From Gordonia lacunae (GTDB taxonomy: Bacteria; Actinomycetota; Actinomycetes; Mycobacteriales; Mycobacteriaceae), in assembly GCF_002149015.1 (NCBI RefSeq), contig NZ_NGFO01000005.1, positions 1 through 64,000 on the forward strand: a stretch of 64,000 bases of DNA, given 5' to 3'. The notes beneath the pieces are model-generated. The model was not told the origin of the DNA. It saw only the letters and a list, made by a program, of their open reading frames with translations, and did no database searches. Below, piece after piece: positions 9,274 to 18,106 of this stretch (the stretch's first letter is position 1; each line of letters starts with the position of its first letter). The translations under genes and the position numbers were made by a program.

Positions 9274-9316
9274 GAGAAGGTCCTTTCGTGTGGTCGTTCG
9301 GCCGAGGTCTGACGCG

Positions 9317-10177
9317 TCAGGACGACGGCAGGAGACGGTTGAGGAGTCCGAGTCCGCGGACGTAGGACGCGGGGAAGTGTCGCTTGAGATGCCAGATCAC
9401 GCGTGCGTCCAGCTGCGGTAGGACGTAGAGACGTCCCAGGTCGTGGGCGTCGAGTGTCGACGCGGCCACGCCGGCTGGTGACACCCCGGTCCAGCGCATC
9501 AGCGTTCCCGCGAGATTCTGTGCGTCCGAGGTGATCCGACCGTCTCGCGCGACGTTGGTCTTGACGAACGTCGGGCACAACACCGTGACACCGATGCCGG
9601 AGTGCGCCAGTTCCGCGGCGAGAGTCTCGCTCAGCGAGACCACGCCCGCCTTGGACACGTTGTAGGGGGCCATCACGGGCGCGGCGGCGAAACCTGCTGC
9701 CGACGCGACGTTGATGATCCCGCCGCGGCCCGCCTCGCGGAGCATCGGCGCGAAGAGTTCGCAACCGTACACCACGCCCCACAGGTTGATCCCGAGAGTC
9801 CAGTCCCAGTCGTCGAACCCGATGTCGCCGACCGGGCGACCGCCGATGCCGACCCCGGCGTTGTTGATGACGAGTGTCGGTGGTCCGTCGAACGTCGTAC
9901 GGGTGAACGCCGCGAGCGAATCCATCGCCGCCCGGTCCGCGACATCGCAGCCGAAGGCATGGGCCGTCCGGCCGGTCCGGCCGGTGACGAGGGACGCGGT
10001 CTCGTCGGCGCGTTCCTCGTCGATGTCGGCGCAGATCACCTCGCCCCCGCGCCGGCCGAGTTCGAGCGCGAATGCCCGGCCGATCCCGCTCCCGGCCCCG
10101 GTCACGACTGCTCTGGCGTTCTGCGACAAGGGGTTTCGCAGGAACCGGCGTCGGACGCCGTCGACCGCCGTGATCAT
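9317..10177 (-). CDS. Short-chain dehydrogenase/reductase
   Basis: A 286-aa classical SDR. It carries the cofactor motif TGAGSGIG (~26-33), CDVAD, NNAGVG (~109), and the catalytic Ser...YNVSK. The acidic residue after the second strand (CADID) favours NAD(H). A C-terminal hydrophobic/basic tail (HLKRHFPASYVRG) resembles SadH-like mycobacterial SDRs. It overlaps the upstream hydrolase by 4 nt (ATGA) and is followed after 43 nt by the diiron gene. In context it would oxidise a secondary alcohol to the ketone used by the BVMO, or reduce the reverse way. Confidence 0.85.
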   Translation of the reverse strand: MITAVDGVRRRFLRNPLSQNARAVVTGAGSGIGRAFALELGRRGGEVICADIDEERADETASLVTGRTGRTAHAFGCDVADRAAMDSLAAFTRTTFDGPPTLVINNAGVGIGGRPVGDIGFDDWDWTLGINLWGVVYGCELFAPMLREAGRGGIINVASAAGFAAAPVMAPYNVSKAGVVSLSETLAAELAHSGIGVTVLCPTFVKTNVARDGRITSDAQNLAGTLMRWTGVSPAGVAASTLDAHDLGRLYVLPQLDARVIWHLKRHFPASYVRGLGLLNRLLPSS

Positions 10178-11181
10178 GAGGCGTCCGAGACGGTGTGTGC
10201 GGCCGGGACGGACGTCGCCGACGGCCCGGTCGACTCCTGGTCGGCCAGGAAGTCGCCGACTCGCCGGAGGGCTGCGTCGGCCTCGGGGCCCAGCCGCGGG
10301 AGCGCCTGGAAGACATGCATCATGCCGGGCCAGATCTCCAGCCGGCTGTCACCGCCATGTGCGCGGAGTTCTGCGTCCAGATGGCGCGCGTCGGCGCTGA
10401 GCATCTCGGCGCCACCGGTCTGGACCAGGAACGGTGGGAGGTGCCGCGCCGGTGCGAAGTCGAGGGACAGTCGGGGGTCGTCGGCGGCGACGTCGCGGGT
10501 GTACAGGGCCACCAGGCGCGCCGCGGCCGCCGCCGTGATGGCCGGGTCGCGCCGGATGCGTTCCTGGGTGCGCGCCAGCTCGAAGGTGAGATCGATGAGC
10601 GGGGAGAACAGGACGACCGACGAGGGCTGCTCGGCGGCATCGGCTGCGCGCCGGAGGACGAGATCGCAGGCCAGGTGGCCGCCCGCGGAGTCTCCGGCGA
10701 TGACGACGTCGCCCGGTGGGAAGCCCTGCCGGAGCAGCCAGTCGAAGCCGGCGGCGACGTCGTCGGCGGCCGCGGGGAACCGGTGCTCGGGTGCCAGGCG
10801 GTAGTCGACGACGAACACGGCCAGGCCCGTGGCCAGCGACAGCCGCGCGGCGAGCGAGCGGTGCGTGCGTGCCGAACAGATCGTGTAGGCGCTGCCGTGG
10901 ATGTAGTAGATCGCGCGTCGCCCGCGCCGGACGCCCGGTCCGAGCACCCACTCCCCGGAGATCCCGTTCTCCTCGACGCGGTGCACCGTCGTCCCGGCGG
11001 GGGTGCGCCCGAGGGTGCGCATGATCGTGGCGATGAGGCCACGCGAGAGGCGGATTCCCAGCGGGTTCAGCGGTATCGCGCCGGTGAACGTGCCGAGCCC
11101 CCACCTCGTCGCGTGGGCCGTGACGGTTGCCCGCGCGGACGCTCTGGTCGGCAGCGGGGTGGGCGTCGAGATGGTGTGCAT
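10174..11181 (-). CDS. Alpha/beta hydrolase (hormone-sensitive lipase-like esterase)
   Basis: A 335-aa alpha/beta-hydrolase fold-3 protein. The oxyanion motif reads HGSAY rather than the usual HGGG, the nucleophile elbow is GDSAGG, and the DYRLAPEHRFPAA stretch is typical of HSL/LipR esterases. It probably hydrolyses the ester made by the downstream BVMO. It is the first gene of the minus-strand operon; a palindrome lies 22 nt upstream. ATG at 11181 is chosen; a GTG one codon upstream is also open. The GAGG sequence sits only about 2 nt before ATG, unusually close, so the start may be read from a short or leaderless transcript. Confidence 0.82.
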   Translation of the reverse strand: MHTISTPTPLPTRASARATVTAHATRWGLGTFTGAIPLNPLGIRLSRGLIATIMRTLGRTPAGTTVHRVEENGISGEWVLGPGVRRGRRAIYYIHGSAYTICSARTHRSLAARLSLATGLAVFVVDYRLAPEHRFPAAADDVAAGFDWLLRQGFPPGDVVIAGDSAGGHLACDLVLRRAADAAEQPSSVVLFSPLIDLTFELARTQERIRRDPAITAAAAARLVALYTRDVAADDPRLSLDFAPARHLPPFLVQTGGAEMLSADARHLDAELRAHGGDSRLEIWPGMMHVFQALPRLGPEADAALRRVGDFLADQESTGPSATSVPAAHTVSDAS

Positions 11182-11202
11182 CACCTCACACCATCAGCAA
11201 CT

Positions 11203-11222
11203 GTGCCATTTGTCAATGGCAC
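11203..11222. promoter_or_regulatory. Perfect palindrome, candidate operator of the BVMO operon
   Basis: GTGCCATT-TGTC-AATGGCAC: 8-bp perfect arms with a 4-nt centre. On the minus strand the centre contains TTGACA, a consensus -35 hexamer, about 30-40 nt before the hydrolase start; the matching -10 is weak. It lies between the 3' end of the NCS1 gene and the hydrolase start, so binding by a regulator (MerR of the operon, or a TetR-type protein) would control the hydrolase-SDR-diiron-BVMO-MerR operon. A weak terminator for the NCS1 gene is the other reading, but no T-run follows. Confidence 0.5.
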
Positions 11223-11235
11223 GGTTGCGGCATGA

Positions 11236-12888
11236 CTACGTGCGTATGCCTCCGTCGGGGACGGTGTCTGCGGACACGTCGACAGCCGGGATGCCGGCGT
11301 CGTCGACCGCACCCGGCGTCACCTCGAGGTCGGCGGTCATGTGGGCGATCGCCGCGGGCCCGTAGATCACGTGGGCCGGCACGAACGTCATCCCCAGCCA
11401 GTACAGGGCCAGTCCCAGACCCGCTCCCATGAACCAGGTGAAGCTGGCCTGGTAGACGGTGCCGAAGATGACGACGCTGATCGGGAGGACCGAGGCGATG
11501 ACGGTGGCGCCCACGGCAACCGGGTTCCAGCCGTTGCGGTACCAGTAGGCGCCCTCGGGCTTCATGGTGAACAGGTCGTCGACCTCGATCTTCTGCTTCT
11601 TGATGAGGTAGAAGTCGGCGATCAGGATGCCGAAAAGCGGACCGATCACCGCGCCGAGGGTGTCCATCGTGTAATGGATCGCCGTCGGGTTGTTGAAGAG
11701 GTTCCACGGCGTGATGAGCACCGAACCCACCGCGGCGATCATGCCCCCGGTGCGCCAACTGATCTTGGTGGGAGCAACATTCGAGAAGTCGAATGCGGGC
11801 GAGACGAAGTTCGCGACGATGTTGATGCCGATCGTGGCGATGGCGAACGTCAGCACGCCCAGCACTGCCGCGGTGGTGTTGTCGATGCGGTCGACGATGT
11901 GCACCGGGTCGGTGATGATGTTGCCGTCTTCGTCGGTGCCGATGACCGTGACCGCCGCGGAGACCGTGCACACCACCAGGAGGGAGAAGAAGAGGAAGTT
12001 GACCGGCAGTCCCCAGAAATTGCCCTTCTTGACCTCACCGAAAGAGCGGCCGTAGCGCGAGAAGTCGCCGAAGTTGAGCATCGGCCCGGAGAAGTAGGAG
12101 ACAACGAGCGCGAATGCGCTGATCATCATCGTGATCGACGACCATCCGGAGAGTCCGTCGCCGACCGACAGGTCGAGACTCACGTTGTCCCATCCGGCCT
12201 CCACGACGAGGTAGGCCGCCAGCGCGATCATCACGACATACACTGCGGGACCACAGAAGTCGATGAACTTCCGGATCGTCTCCATCCCGTTCCAGAACAC
12301 GAGCGCCTGCAGGACCCACATCAGGATGAAACCCGCCCAGCCGAGCGCGGACAACCCGAGGAAGCCATGCTGCTCGACGTCGCCCCAGGGCTCGAGTCCC
12401 GGCCAGAACTTCAGCGCCAGGAGGCCGAAAGCGACTGACGCCAAGTACGTCTGGATGCCGTACCAGACCACCGCGATCACCCCGCGGATGATCGCCGGGA
12501 TGTTGGCGCCCTTGACGCCGAAGGACACCCGGGTGGTCACCGGGTAGGGAACGCCCGCCATCTGTGAGGGTTTCGCGACCAGGTTGCAGAGGACGTTGAC
12601 GGCGATGATGCCGACGAGAAGGGCGACGAGAACCTGCCAGGCGGCGATGCCCAGGGCGAAGAGGCTGCCCGCGAACACGTAACCCCCGACACTGTGCACA
12701 TCGGACATCCAGAAGGCGAAGATGTTGTACCACGTCCACTTCTGTTCCTTCAGCGGCGCGAGATCGGTGTTGGTGAGCCGGTCGTCGTATGTGGCCTTGA
12801 CGACGCTCTCGCCGGCGGCGCCGGAATGGGACACCGCCGCTGGTGTCGGTGGGTGCGGACCGGGCGTCCCGGCGGATGGGGTGGACAT
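11236..12888 (-). CDS. NCS1-family nucleobase/hydantoin:cation symporter
   Basis: A 550-aa transporter with about 12 membrane segments and short N- and C-terminal tails. The sequence after residue 45 (LKEQKWTWYNIFAFWMSDV) and the YPVTTRVSFGVKGANIPAIIRG region are characteristic of NCS1 permeases (Mhp1, PucI, FurD-type). Substrates in this family are uracil, allantoin, hydantoin, cytosine or thiamine-like compounds. No matching catabolic genes are next to it, so the substrate is open. It is a single gene on the minus strand, with 181 bp free upstream of its ATG, which must carry its own promoter. The last ~30 residues are acidic and variable. Confidence 0.88.
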   Translation of the reverse strand: MSTPSAGTPGPHPPTPAAVSHSGAAGESVVKATYDDRLTNTDLAPLKEQKWTWYNIFAFWMSDVHSVGGYVFAGSLFALGIAAWQVLVALLVGIIAVNVLCNLVAKPSQMAGVPYPVTTRVSFGVKGANIPAIIRGVIAVVWYGIQTYLASVAFGLLALKFWPGLEPWGDVEQHGFLGLSALGWAGFILMWVLQALVFWNGMETIRKFIDFCGPAVYVVMIALAAYLVVEAGWDNVSLDLSVGDGLSGWSSITMMISAFALVVSYFSGPMLNFGDFSRYGRSFGEVKKGNFWGLPVNFLFFSLLVVCTVSAAVTVIGTDEDGNIITDPVHIVDRIDNTTAAVLGVLTFAIATIGINIVANFVSPAFDFSNVAPTKISWRTGGMIAAVGSVLITPWNLFNNPTAIHYTMDTLGAVIGPLFGILIADFYLIKKQKIEVDDLFTMKPEGAYWYRNGWNPVAVGATVIASVLPISVVIFGTVYQASFTWFMGAGLGLALYWLGMTFVPAHVIYGPAAIAHMTADLEVTPGAVDDAGIPAVDVSADTVPDGGIRT

Positions 12889-13069
12889 GGCGTTCTCCTG
12901 GTCTTCCGGTCAGCGGCCGGGGGTCGGAAGTCGTTCGGGCGGCGCTGATGGGAAAAATGTAGGAACGCTTTGTTACCCCGCGATGAACGTGCCGAAATAT
13001 TCGCGGACGTTCGACGACGGGGCCAGACCGGCCGAACCGGGTGTCAGGCCGCCGGGGTCAGGCGTCGGA

Positions 13070-14980
13070 TCAGCGGGGCGCGGGACGGGTGGGGTGTCGC
13101 GCGATCCAGTCGGCCACCGCCTCGGTGAGCCGATGTTGGTTGTGTCGCTTGACGATCTCGTGACCTTCGTCGTGGAACATCAACATCTCGGCGACTGCCC
13201 CGCGGGCCTGGAGTTCGGCGACGATCTGCTGCGACTCGCTCACCGGGACGTTGGTGTCGTGCGCGCCGTGGACGACGAGCAATGGCGCACGCACCGCGTC
13301 GATACGGTGGATGGGCGAGAGATCGGCGAGCAGCTCGCGGTCGGACTCGGGATGGCCGTACTTGGTGTAGGCGGCGACCGCGATCCACGGTTCGGTGTTG
13401 CGGAAGAACGATTCGAGGTCACTCATTCCGCAGATCGCGATCCCGGCGGCGAACAGCTCGGGGTGGAACGTCAGGCACGCCAGGGTGAGGTAGCCGCCGT
13501 AGGAACGGCCGGAGCAATAGACCGCATCGGGGTCGGCGATGCCCTGCCGGCACAGGAATTCCGCGCAGTCCGCGGCGTCGTTGATCCCGGCGTACCGCCC
13601 GTACCGGTCGTCGGCATGGGCGAACAGCCGGCCGTAGCCCGACGAACCGCGGACGTTCGCGGCGAAGACCGTGATCCCGGCGTCGACCAGGGGGCCGAAC
13701 AGGAACTGGTAGTCCGGGCGGGATTGCCCCTCGGGTCCGCCGTGGAAGTACAGGAGGGTCGGCCCCGGAACGGGGGATCCGGTGGCGTCGCGGGCGCGGA
13801 ACAGGAAGCCGGACAGCGGCATACCGTCGCGCGCGGAGAACTCGAGGAGTTCGGGCCGGAGCAGGCACGAGGGCCCCTCGCCCGCGATGACGTCGTCGCG
13901 GACGGGATACACGGCGCGGTTGGCGACATCGATGAGGTGGACCAGAGGTGAGTGTTGTGGACTCGACACCGTCACGGTGACCACTGAACCCGCCGCACTG
14001 ATCGAGAGGTCGGACGCCACCTCGCCGGGCAGGTCGATGGGTGGGTGCAGGGTCTGATCGGGCAGCGTCATGATCTGGAACTGACTGCGCCCCTGCACAT
14101 TCCACAGCAATGCGACCGTCGACTGGTCGTGGCTGACCGCGAACTCGTCGAGCCCGATGTCGACCCGCTGGGCCAACACCCGGAACCGCACGCCGAACCG
14201 GCTGACCTCCACACCGAGCAGCCGCGGGAACTTGGCGTCGAAGTCACTGCGCACCAGGGCCTGGACGCTGTCGAGATCGCGGGTCGGTTCGTTCGGCGCG
14301 GGCACGAAGACCAGTGAGGAGTGATCGAACCCCTGGTCGAGCAGGTAACCCTGATCGGTGACCGCACCGGGATCCTGCGGTAGGAGAGGGGTCATCGAGA
14401 TCTCGCCGTCGCCCGAGTCGGGCTGCCGGCGCAACAGCAACATGTCGTGATAGCCGCGGGGACCCACACGGACGAGGGTGGCGCCCTTCCACGAGTCGAT
14501 GAGCACGCTGCCGACGCGCTGGTCCAGGGTGAGGGTGGTCGCGGTGCCGGGATGCACGCGAAGTGCGTGGGAGGTGCCGTCGGTGTCGATGGCGGTGATG
14601 AGGACCCAGTCGGTGTCCCATCCGACGAGACCGACGGTGCCGAACGAGCGGCCGTCGGGACGGGTCGCCGCGATGCGGTGGGCGGTGTCGTCATCGGGAT
14701 CGGTGGTCACGACCCAGACCTGGTGGTGCTCGCCGCCGCTGGGGGCGATCTCCACCGCCAGCCAGCGGCCGTCGGTGGAGTGCACCACCTTCCGGACGGG
14801 TCCGGTGGATCGCAGTTCGACCCACCGCAACTCGCCGACACCGTCCCGGGACAGCGAGCGCTGCGCGGCCCGTGGGTACCCGGTGCCGTCGTCGACGATG
14901 TAGGCGAACGCGCTCCCGTCCGGGGAGAGGGAGGCGCCGTAGGTCTTCCAGCCGCGGTCGTCGAATCGCAGAGCCGTCAC
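13070..14980 (-). CDS. S9 (prolyl oligopeptidase family) peptidase
   Basis: A 636-aa serine peptidase with an N-terminal beta-propeller (~1-370) and a C-terminal alpha/beta-hydrolase domain. The triad is visible: Ser near 490 in GRSYGGY, Asp near 573 in HGAHDTNVP, His near 607 in DEGHEI. The HGGPEGQSRP oxyanion region also fits. No signal peptide is seen, so it should be cytosolic. The GTG start at 14980 overlaps the stop of the AsnB-like gene (GTGA), so translation is coupled; a much longer open frame reading into that gene was rejected. The pairing suggests it acts on the same small peptide or amide pool as the amidotransferase. Confidence 0.85.
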   Translation of the reverse strand: MTALRFDDRGWKTYGASLSPDGSAFAYIVDDGTGYPRAAQRSLSRDGVGELRWVELRSTGPVRKVVHSTDGRWLAVEIAPSGGEHHQVWVVTTDPDDDTAHRIAATRPDGRSFGTVGLVGWDTDWVLITAIDTDGTSHALRVHPGTATTLTLDQRVGSVLIDSWKGATLVRVGPRGYHDMLLLRRQPDSGDGEISMTPLLPQDPGAVTDQGYLLDQGFDHSSLVFVPAPNEPTRDLDSVQALVRSDFDAKFPRLLGVEVSRFGVRFRVLAQRVDIGLDEFAVSHDQSTVALLWNVQGRSQFQIMTLPDQTLHPPIDLPGEVASDLSISAAGSVVTVTVSSPQHSPLVHLIDVANRAVYPVRDDVIAGEGPSCLLRPELLEFSARDGMPLSGFLFRARDATGSPVPGPTLLYFHGGPEGQSRPDYQFLFGPLVDAGITVFAANVRGSSGYGRLFAHADDRYGRYAGINDAADCAEFLCRQGIADPDAVYCSGRSYGGYLTLACLTFHPELFAAGIAICGMSDLESFFRNTEPWIAVAAYTKYGHPESDRELLADLSPIHRIDAVRAPLLVVHGAHDTNVPVSESQQIVAELQARGAVAEMLMFHDEGHEIVKRHNQHRLTEAVADWIARHPTRPAPR

Positions 14981-16776
14981 CGTCGTGTGTTCGCTTCCAT
15001 GGTCTGCAGCCACATCTCGAGGAGCGCGACCTGCCACAGTTCGTTGCCGTCGAGCCTGGTGCGGATTCCGTTGGGGTCGGCGAAGAGCCGATCGAGCGCC
15101 CCGGGCCGGTACAGCCCGCGGTCGCGGGCGGCCTTGGATCGCAGGGTGTCCGAGACGAGGTCGAGGACACCGCCGGTGAGGTGGCGGATGCCCGGCACCG
15201 GGAAGTAGCCCTTCGTGCGGTCGATGACGGCCGAGGGCAGAAGCGCCCGGCTGGCCTCCTTGAGCACACCCTTGCCGCCGTGCGCGAGCTTGAGATCGGG
15301 AGGACACGTTGCGGCCAGTTCGACGAATTCGTGATCGAGGAACGGGACGCGGGCTTCCAGGCCCCAGGCCATCGTCATCGTGTCGACGCGCTTGACCGGG
15401 TCGTCGACGAGCATGACGGTGGTGTCCAGCCGCAGCGCCGCGTCGACGGCCGTGGCCGCGCCCGGCGCGGACTGGTGGGCCCACGCGAATTCGAAGCTGG
15501 GGTCGTAGCCGGCCTCCGTGAGGTAGTCGTCGGCGAGGATGCCGCGGATGTCGACGTCGTCGCGGTCGAAGAACACGTCGGCATAGGCACGCGTCGTCTT
15601 CTCGCGGGTCACGTCGAGCAGCGGGGGATACCAGCTGTACCCGCCGAGGATCTCGTCCGCGCCCTGGCCGGACTGGACCACCTTGATGGACTTGCTGACC
15701 TCCTGGGACAGGAGATAGAAGGCAACGCAGTCGTGGCTGACCATCGGTTCGCCCATCGCTGCGACCGTATCCGGGATCGCGGGCAACAAGCGGTCGGTCC
15801 CGATGTGGATCTTGTGGTGGTCGGTGCCGAAGGTGTCGACGATGAGGTCGGAGTAGGCGTACTCGTCGCCCGATTCCCCGGCCGCGGAGTCGAATCCGAT
15901 GCTGAAGGTGGCGAGATCGGACTGGCCCTGCTCGGCGAGAAGCGCGACGACCAGTGAGGAGTCGACGCCGCCGGACAGCAGCACGCCGACCGGGACATCG
16001 GCGACCATGCGCCGGCGCACCGACGTCCGCAGCGAATCGAGCAGCTCGTGTTGCCACCGCTTCTCATCCCAGCCCCGGCGGTCGGGATGCGGCTCGAACG
16101 CGGGCTCCCAGTAACGGCGCTCGGTGCGCCGGCCGTCGGGCCGGATCGTCAGAACCGTCGCCGGCGGCAATTTCCGGATGCCGTTGTAGATCGTGTGGGG
16201 TGCCGGCACGACGGCGTGGAAGCTGAAGTAGTGGTGCAGGGCCACCCGGTCGATCGAGGTGTCGACGTCACCGGCGCGGAGCAGAGCCTGCACCGACGAG
16301 GCGAACCGGAGGCGACCGGGGGTGTCGGCGAGATAGAGCGGCTTGATGCCGAGCCGGTCGCGGCCGAGGGTGACCACGCCGGTGTCGGTGTCGACGATCG
16401 CGAACGCGAACATCCCCATGAAGTGGTCGACGCAGTCAGGACCCCAGGCGTGGAACGCCTTGAGGATGACCTCGCTGTCGGCATGGGAGAAGAACGTGTA
16501 GCCCTTGCCCTCGAGCTCGGCGCGCAGTTCGTGATGGTTGTAGATGCAGCCGTTGAACACCAAGGCCAGGCCGAGCGCGGGATCGATCATCGGCTGACTG
16601 CCCTTCTCGGTCAGGTCGATGATCTTCAGTCGCCGATGCCCCAGCGCCACAGACCCTTTGGCGAAGACACCGGAGCCGTCGGGGCCCCGGCGGGTCATCT
16701 CGCAGGTCATCGCGTCGACGGCCGGGACATCCGGTGCCGTGCCGTCGAACCGGATCTCGCCGCAGATTCCACACAT
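14977..16776 (-). CDS. AsnB-type amidotransferase, N-acetylglutaminylglutamine amidotransferase-like
   Basis: A 599-aa class II glutamine amidotransferase. Cys2 (MCGICG) is the glutaminase nucleophile; RRGPDG, GHRRLKIIDL and FNGCIYNHHELR follow. The synthetase half has the PP-loop LLSGGVDSSLVV. The stretch FSFHAVVPAPHTIYNGIRKLPPA is, from memory, closer to the NAGGN osmoprotectant amidotransferases of Pseudomonas than to housekeeping AsnB. Such enzymes amidate acetyl-Gln-Gln to the osmolyte NAGGN. The usual partner, the NAGGN synthetase (GNAT/ATP-grasp), is not in this window. It is coupled to the S9 peptidase downstream. Plain asparagine synthetase is the alternative. Confidence 0.72.
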   Translation of the reverse strand: MCGICGEIRFDGTAPDVPAVDAMTCEMTRRGPDGSGVFAKGSVALGHRRLKIIDLTEKGSQPMIDPALGLALVFNGCIYNHHELRAELEGKGYTFFSHADSEVILKAFHAWGPDCVDHFMGMFAFAIVDTDTGVVTLGRDRLGIKPLYLADTPGRLRFASSVQALLRAGDVDTSIDRVALHHYFSFHAVVPAPHTIYNGIRKLPPATVLTIRPDGRRTERRYWEPAFEPHPDRRGWDEKRWQHELLDSLRTSVRRRMVADVPVGVLLSGGVDSSLVVALLAEQGQSDLATFSIGFDSAAGESGDEYAYSDLIVDTFGTDHHKIHIGTDRLLPAIPDTVAAMGEPMVSHDCVAFYLLSQEVSKSIKVVQSGQGADEILGGYSWYPPLLDVTREKTTRAYADVFFDRDDVDIRGILADDYLTEAGYDPSFEFAWAHQSAPGAATAVDAALRLDTTVMLVDDPVKRVDTMTMAWGLEARVPFLDHEFVELAATCPPDLKLAHGGKGVLKEASRALLPSAVIDRTKGYFPVPGIRHLTGGVLDLVSDTLRSKAARDRGLYRPGALDRLFADPNGIRTRLDGNELWQVALLEMWLQTMEANTRR

Positions 16777-16899
16777 GGGTCGCTGGTCCTCCTCGTCGCT
16801 GCCGCACTCCGGTGCCGCTGGTGCGCTGGCACACCGGGCGGAGGCATCCTCCCACCCTAGGAGCCGCCCGACGGGACGGCACCCCGGGCGGGGCCGCCG

Positions 16900-17376
16900 C
16901 TACTTCGGCGTCACCCAGGTGGTGATGTCGCAGTGCACGACCTCCACACCCTTGGTGTCGACAATGCTCACCGACACGGTGACGTCGGTGCCGGCGGTGA
17001 TGGCGTCGAAGTCGACCGGCTCGGCGAGCCGCGCCTCGGCGGTCAGCCGCGTCGTCGCCTTGGTGAGGTAGCTCGTCTGCATCGCCTTCGGGATCCAGCG
17101 GTGGGATGTCCGTGTGGTGGCCTCCATCAGCATCCCCATCGCGGCCTCGGCGAGGTTGCAGGCGGCGATCGCGTGGAAGGTGCCGATGTGGTTGTGTACA
17201 CCGAACCAGTTGGGTGCGGTCACCTTGCAGTAGCCCGGCTCCATCTCCTGCACGAGCGGGAGGACGGTACCGAAATAGGGGACCTTCGCGACCATGCCGA
17301 GCGAGAAGAGGACGTTTCCGACCGGATTGGCGGGCAGCTTCTTGCGCAGGGCGAAGGTGGGGTTCGTGGAACTCAT
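16900..17376 (-). CDS. Hotdog-fold protein (DUF4442, thioesterase-like)
   Basis: A 158-aa protein of the hotdog fold. The segment VHNHIGTFHAIAACNLAEAAMGM (residues ~61-83; a helix with HN..G..H..A) matches DUF4442/acyl-CoA thioesterase-like proteins, whose active site is in this central helix. Substrate unknown, likely an acyl-CoA. TAAGAT lies 6 nt before the ATG, so the message is probably leaderless. It is divergent from the S10 operon. Confidence 0.75.
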   Translation of the reverse strand: MSSTNPTFALRKKLPANPVGNVLFSLGMVAKVPYFGTVLPLVQEMEPGYCKVTAPNWFGVHNHIGTFHAIAACNLAEAAMGMLMEATTRTSHRWIPKAMQTSYLTKATTRLTAEARLAEPVDFDAITAGTDVTVSVSIVDTKGVEVVHCDITTWVTPK

Positions 17377-17382
17377 GGCGGT

Positions 17383-17397
17383 ATCTTACTCATGAGT
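17383..17397 (-). promoter_or_regulatory. Leaderless -10 box with overlapping palindrome for the hotdog gene
   Basis: On the minus strand TAAGAT (17383-17388) sits 6 nt before the ATG at 17376. Next to it is a perfect 10-bp palindrome ACTCATGAGT (17388-17397), in the spacer position expected for a repressor site. A TetR-type regulator is possible; none is encoded nearby. Confidence 0.4.
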
Positions 17398-17432
17398 CAG
17401 GTATGGGCCCGCCCGCGACCGTCGGCGCTGAT

Positions 17433-17461
17433 TTGATCGTGCTCCCGACCTGATGCATACT
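17433..17461 (+). promoter_or_regulatory. Candidate promoter of the S10 ribosomal operon
   Basis: TTGATC (17433-17438) and CATACT (17456-17461) are separated by exactly 17 bp, a good sigma-70-type arrangement. Transcription would start near 17468 and leave an untranslated leader of about 310 nt before rpsJ. Confidence 0.5.
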
Positions 17462-17467
17462 GTTCGG

Positions 17468-17781
17468 GTTGCCTTGACCGGCGGACGCAGGTTGTGCCAT
17501 GTGCCAGACCCGCGAACGCGATCAGGTGAATGACTCCCAGGCCCGGTCTACGGGGACTGGGCGTGTAACGCGTGCGCCGATACCGGCTCACGGTCACGAC
17601 ACGCCCGACCGCGGGTGCCGGGGCACACCGGCTCGTACCAGGTGCGAGCCAACGTACAACGACAGATGAACAGCGTCGATTGCCGTATCTCACACGGTGG
17701 TCATGTGCTCAGCCGGCGAGAGCTCGGTCCCGATCACGCGGTGTTTGTCTGTCGAGAACAACTGACGGAAGAGGACACAGC
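17468..17781 (+). other. Long untranslated leader of the S10 operon
   Basis: No coding sequence is supported in this stretch. It is GC-rich with several short inverted segments, and ends with GGAAGAGGAC before the rpsJ GTG. It may hold a control element for ribosomal protein synthesis, but I see no element resembling the E. coli L4-binding leader and claim none. Confidence 0.4.
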
Positions 17782-18087
17782 GTGGCGGGACAAAAGATCC
17801 GCATCAGGCTCAAGGCCTACGACCACGAGGCGATCGACGCTTCGGCGCGCAAGATCGTGGAGACCGTGACCCGTACCGGGGCACGCGTCGTCGGCCCGGT
17901 GCCATTGCCCACCGAGAAGAACGTGTACTGCGTCATCCGTTCGCCGCACAAGTACAAGGACAGCCGCGAACACTTCGAGATGCGTACCCACAAGCGACTC
18001 ATCGACATCCTCGACCCGACACCGAAGACGGTCGACGCGCTCATGCGCATCGACCTCCCGGCCAGCGTCGACGTCAACATCCAGTAG
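17782..18087 (+). CDS. rpsJ: 30S ribosomal protein S10
   Basis: A 101-aa protein, full family length, starting [18 protein letters not shown] and carrying the conserved [20 protein letters not shown] segment that contacts 16S rRNA in the 30S head. It also is the NusE antitermination partner. The start is GTG, with a GGAAGAGG ribosome site upstream; an open frame to 17572 is leader sequence. First gene of the 11-gene S10 operon. Confidence 0.98.
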   Translation: MAGQKIRIRLKAYDHEAIDASARKIVETVTRTGARVVGPVPLPTEKNVYCVIRSPHKYKDSREHFEMRTHKRLIDILDPTPKTVDALMRIDLPASVDVNIQ

Positions 18088-18106
18088 GACGGGGGCGAGA
18101 TACATC

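Noticed and set aside
12940..12990. GlnR-like box (GTAAC half-site on the minus strand) upstream of the NCS1 permease
   Set aside because: Only one half-site fits; the second half does not match the GaAAC pattern at the right distance.
14981..16057. Extension of the S9 peptidase frame upstream into the amidotransferase gene
   Set aside because: The extra ~360 residues are the out-of-frame reading of the AsnB-like gene; the GTG at 14980 overlapping its stop is the sensible start.
17572..17781. N-terminally extended rpsJ or a leader peptide gene
   Set aside because: The translated extension has no resemblance to S10, and S10 has its full length from the GTG at 17782.
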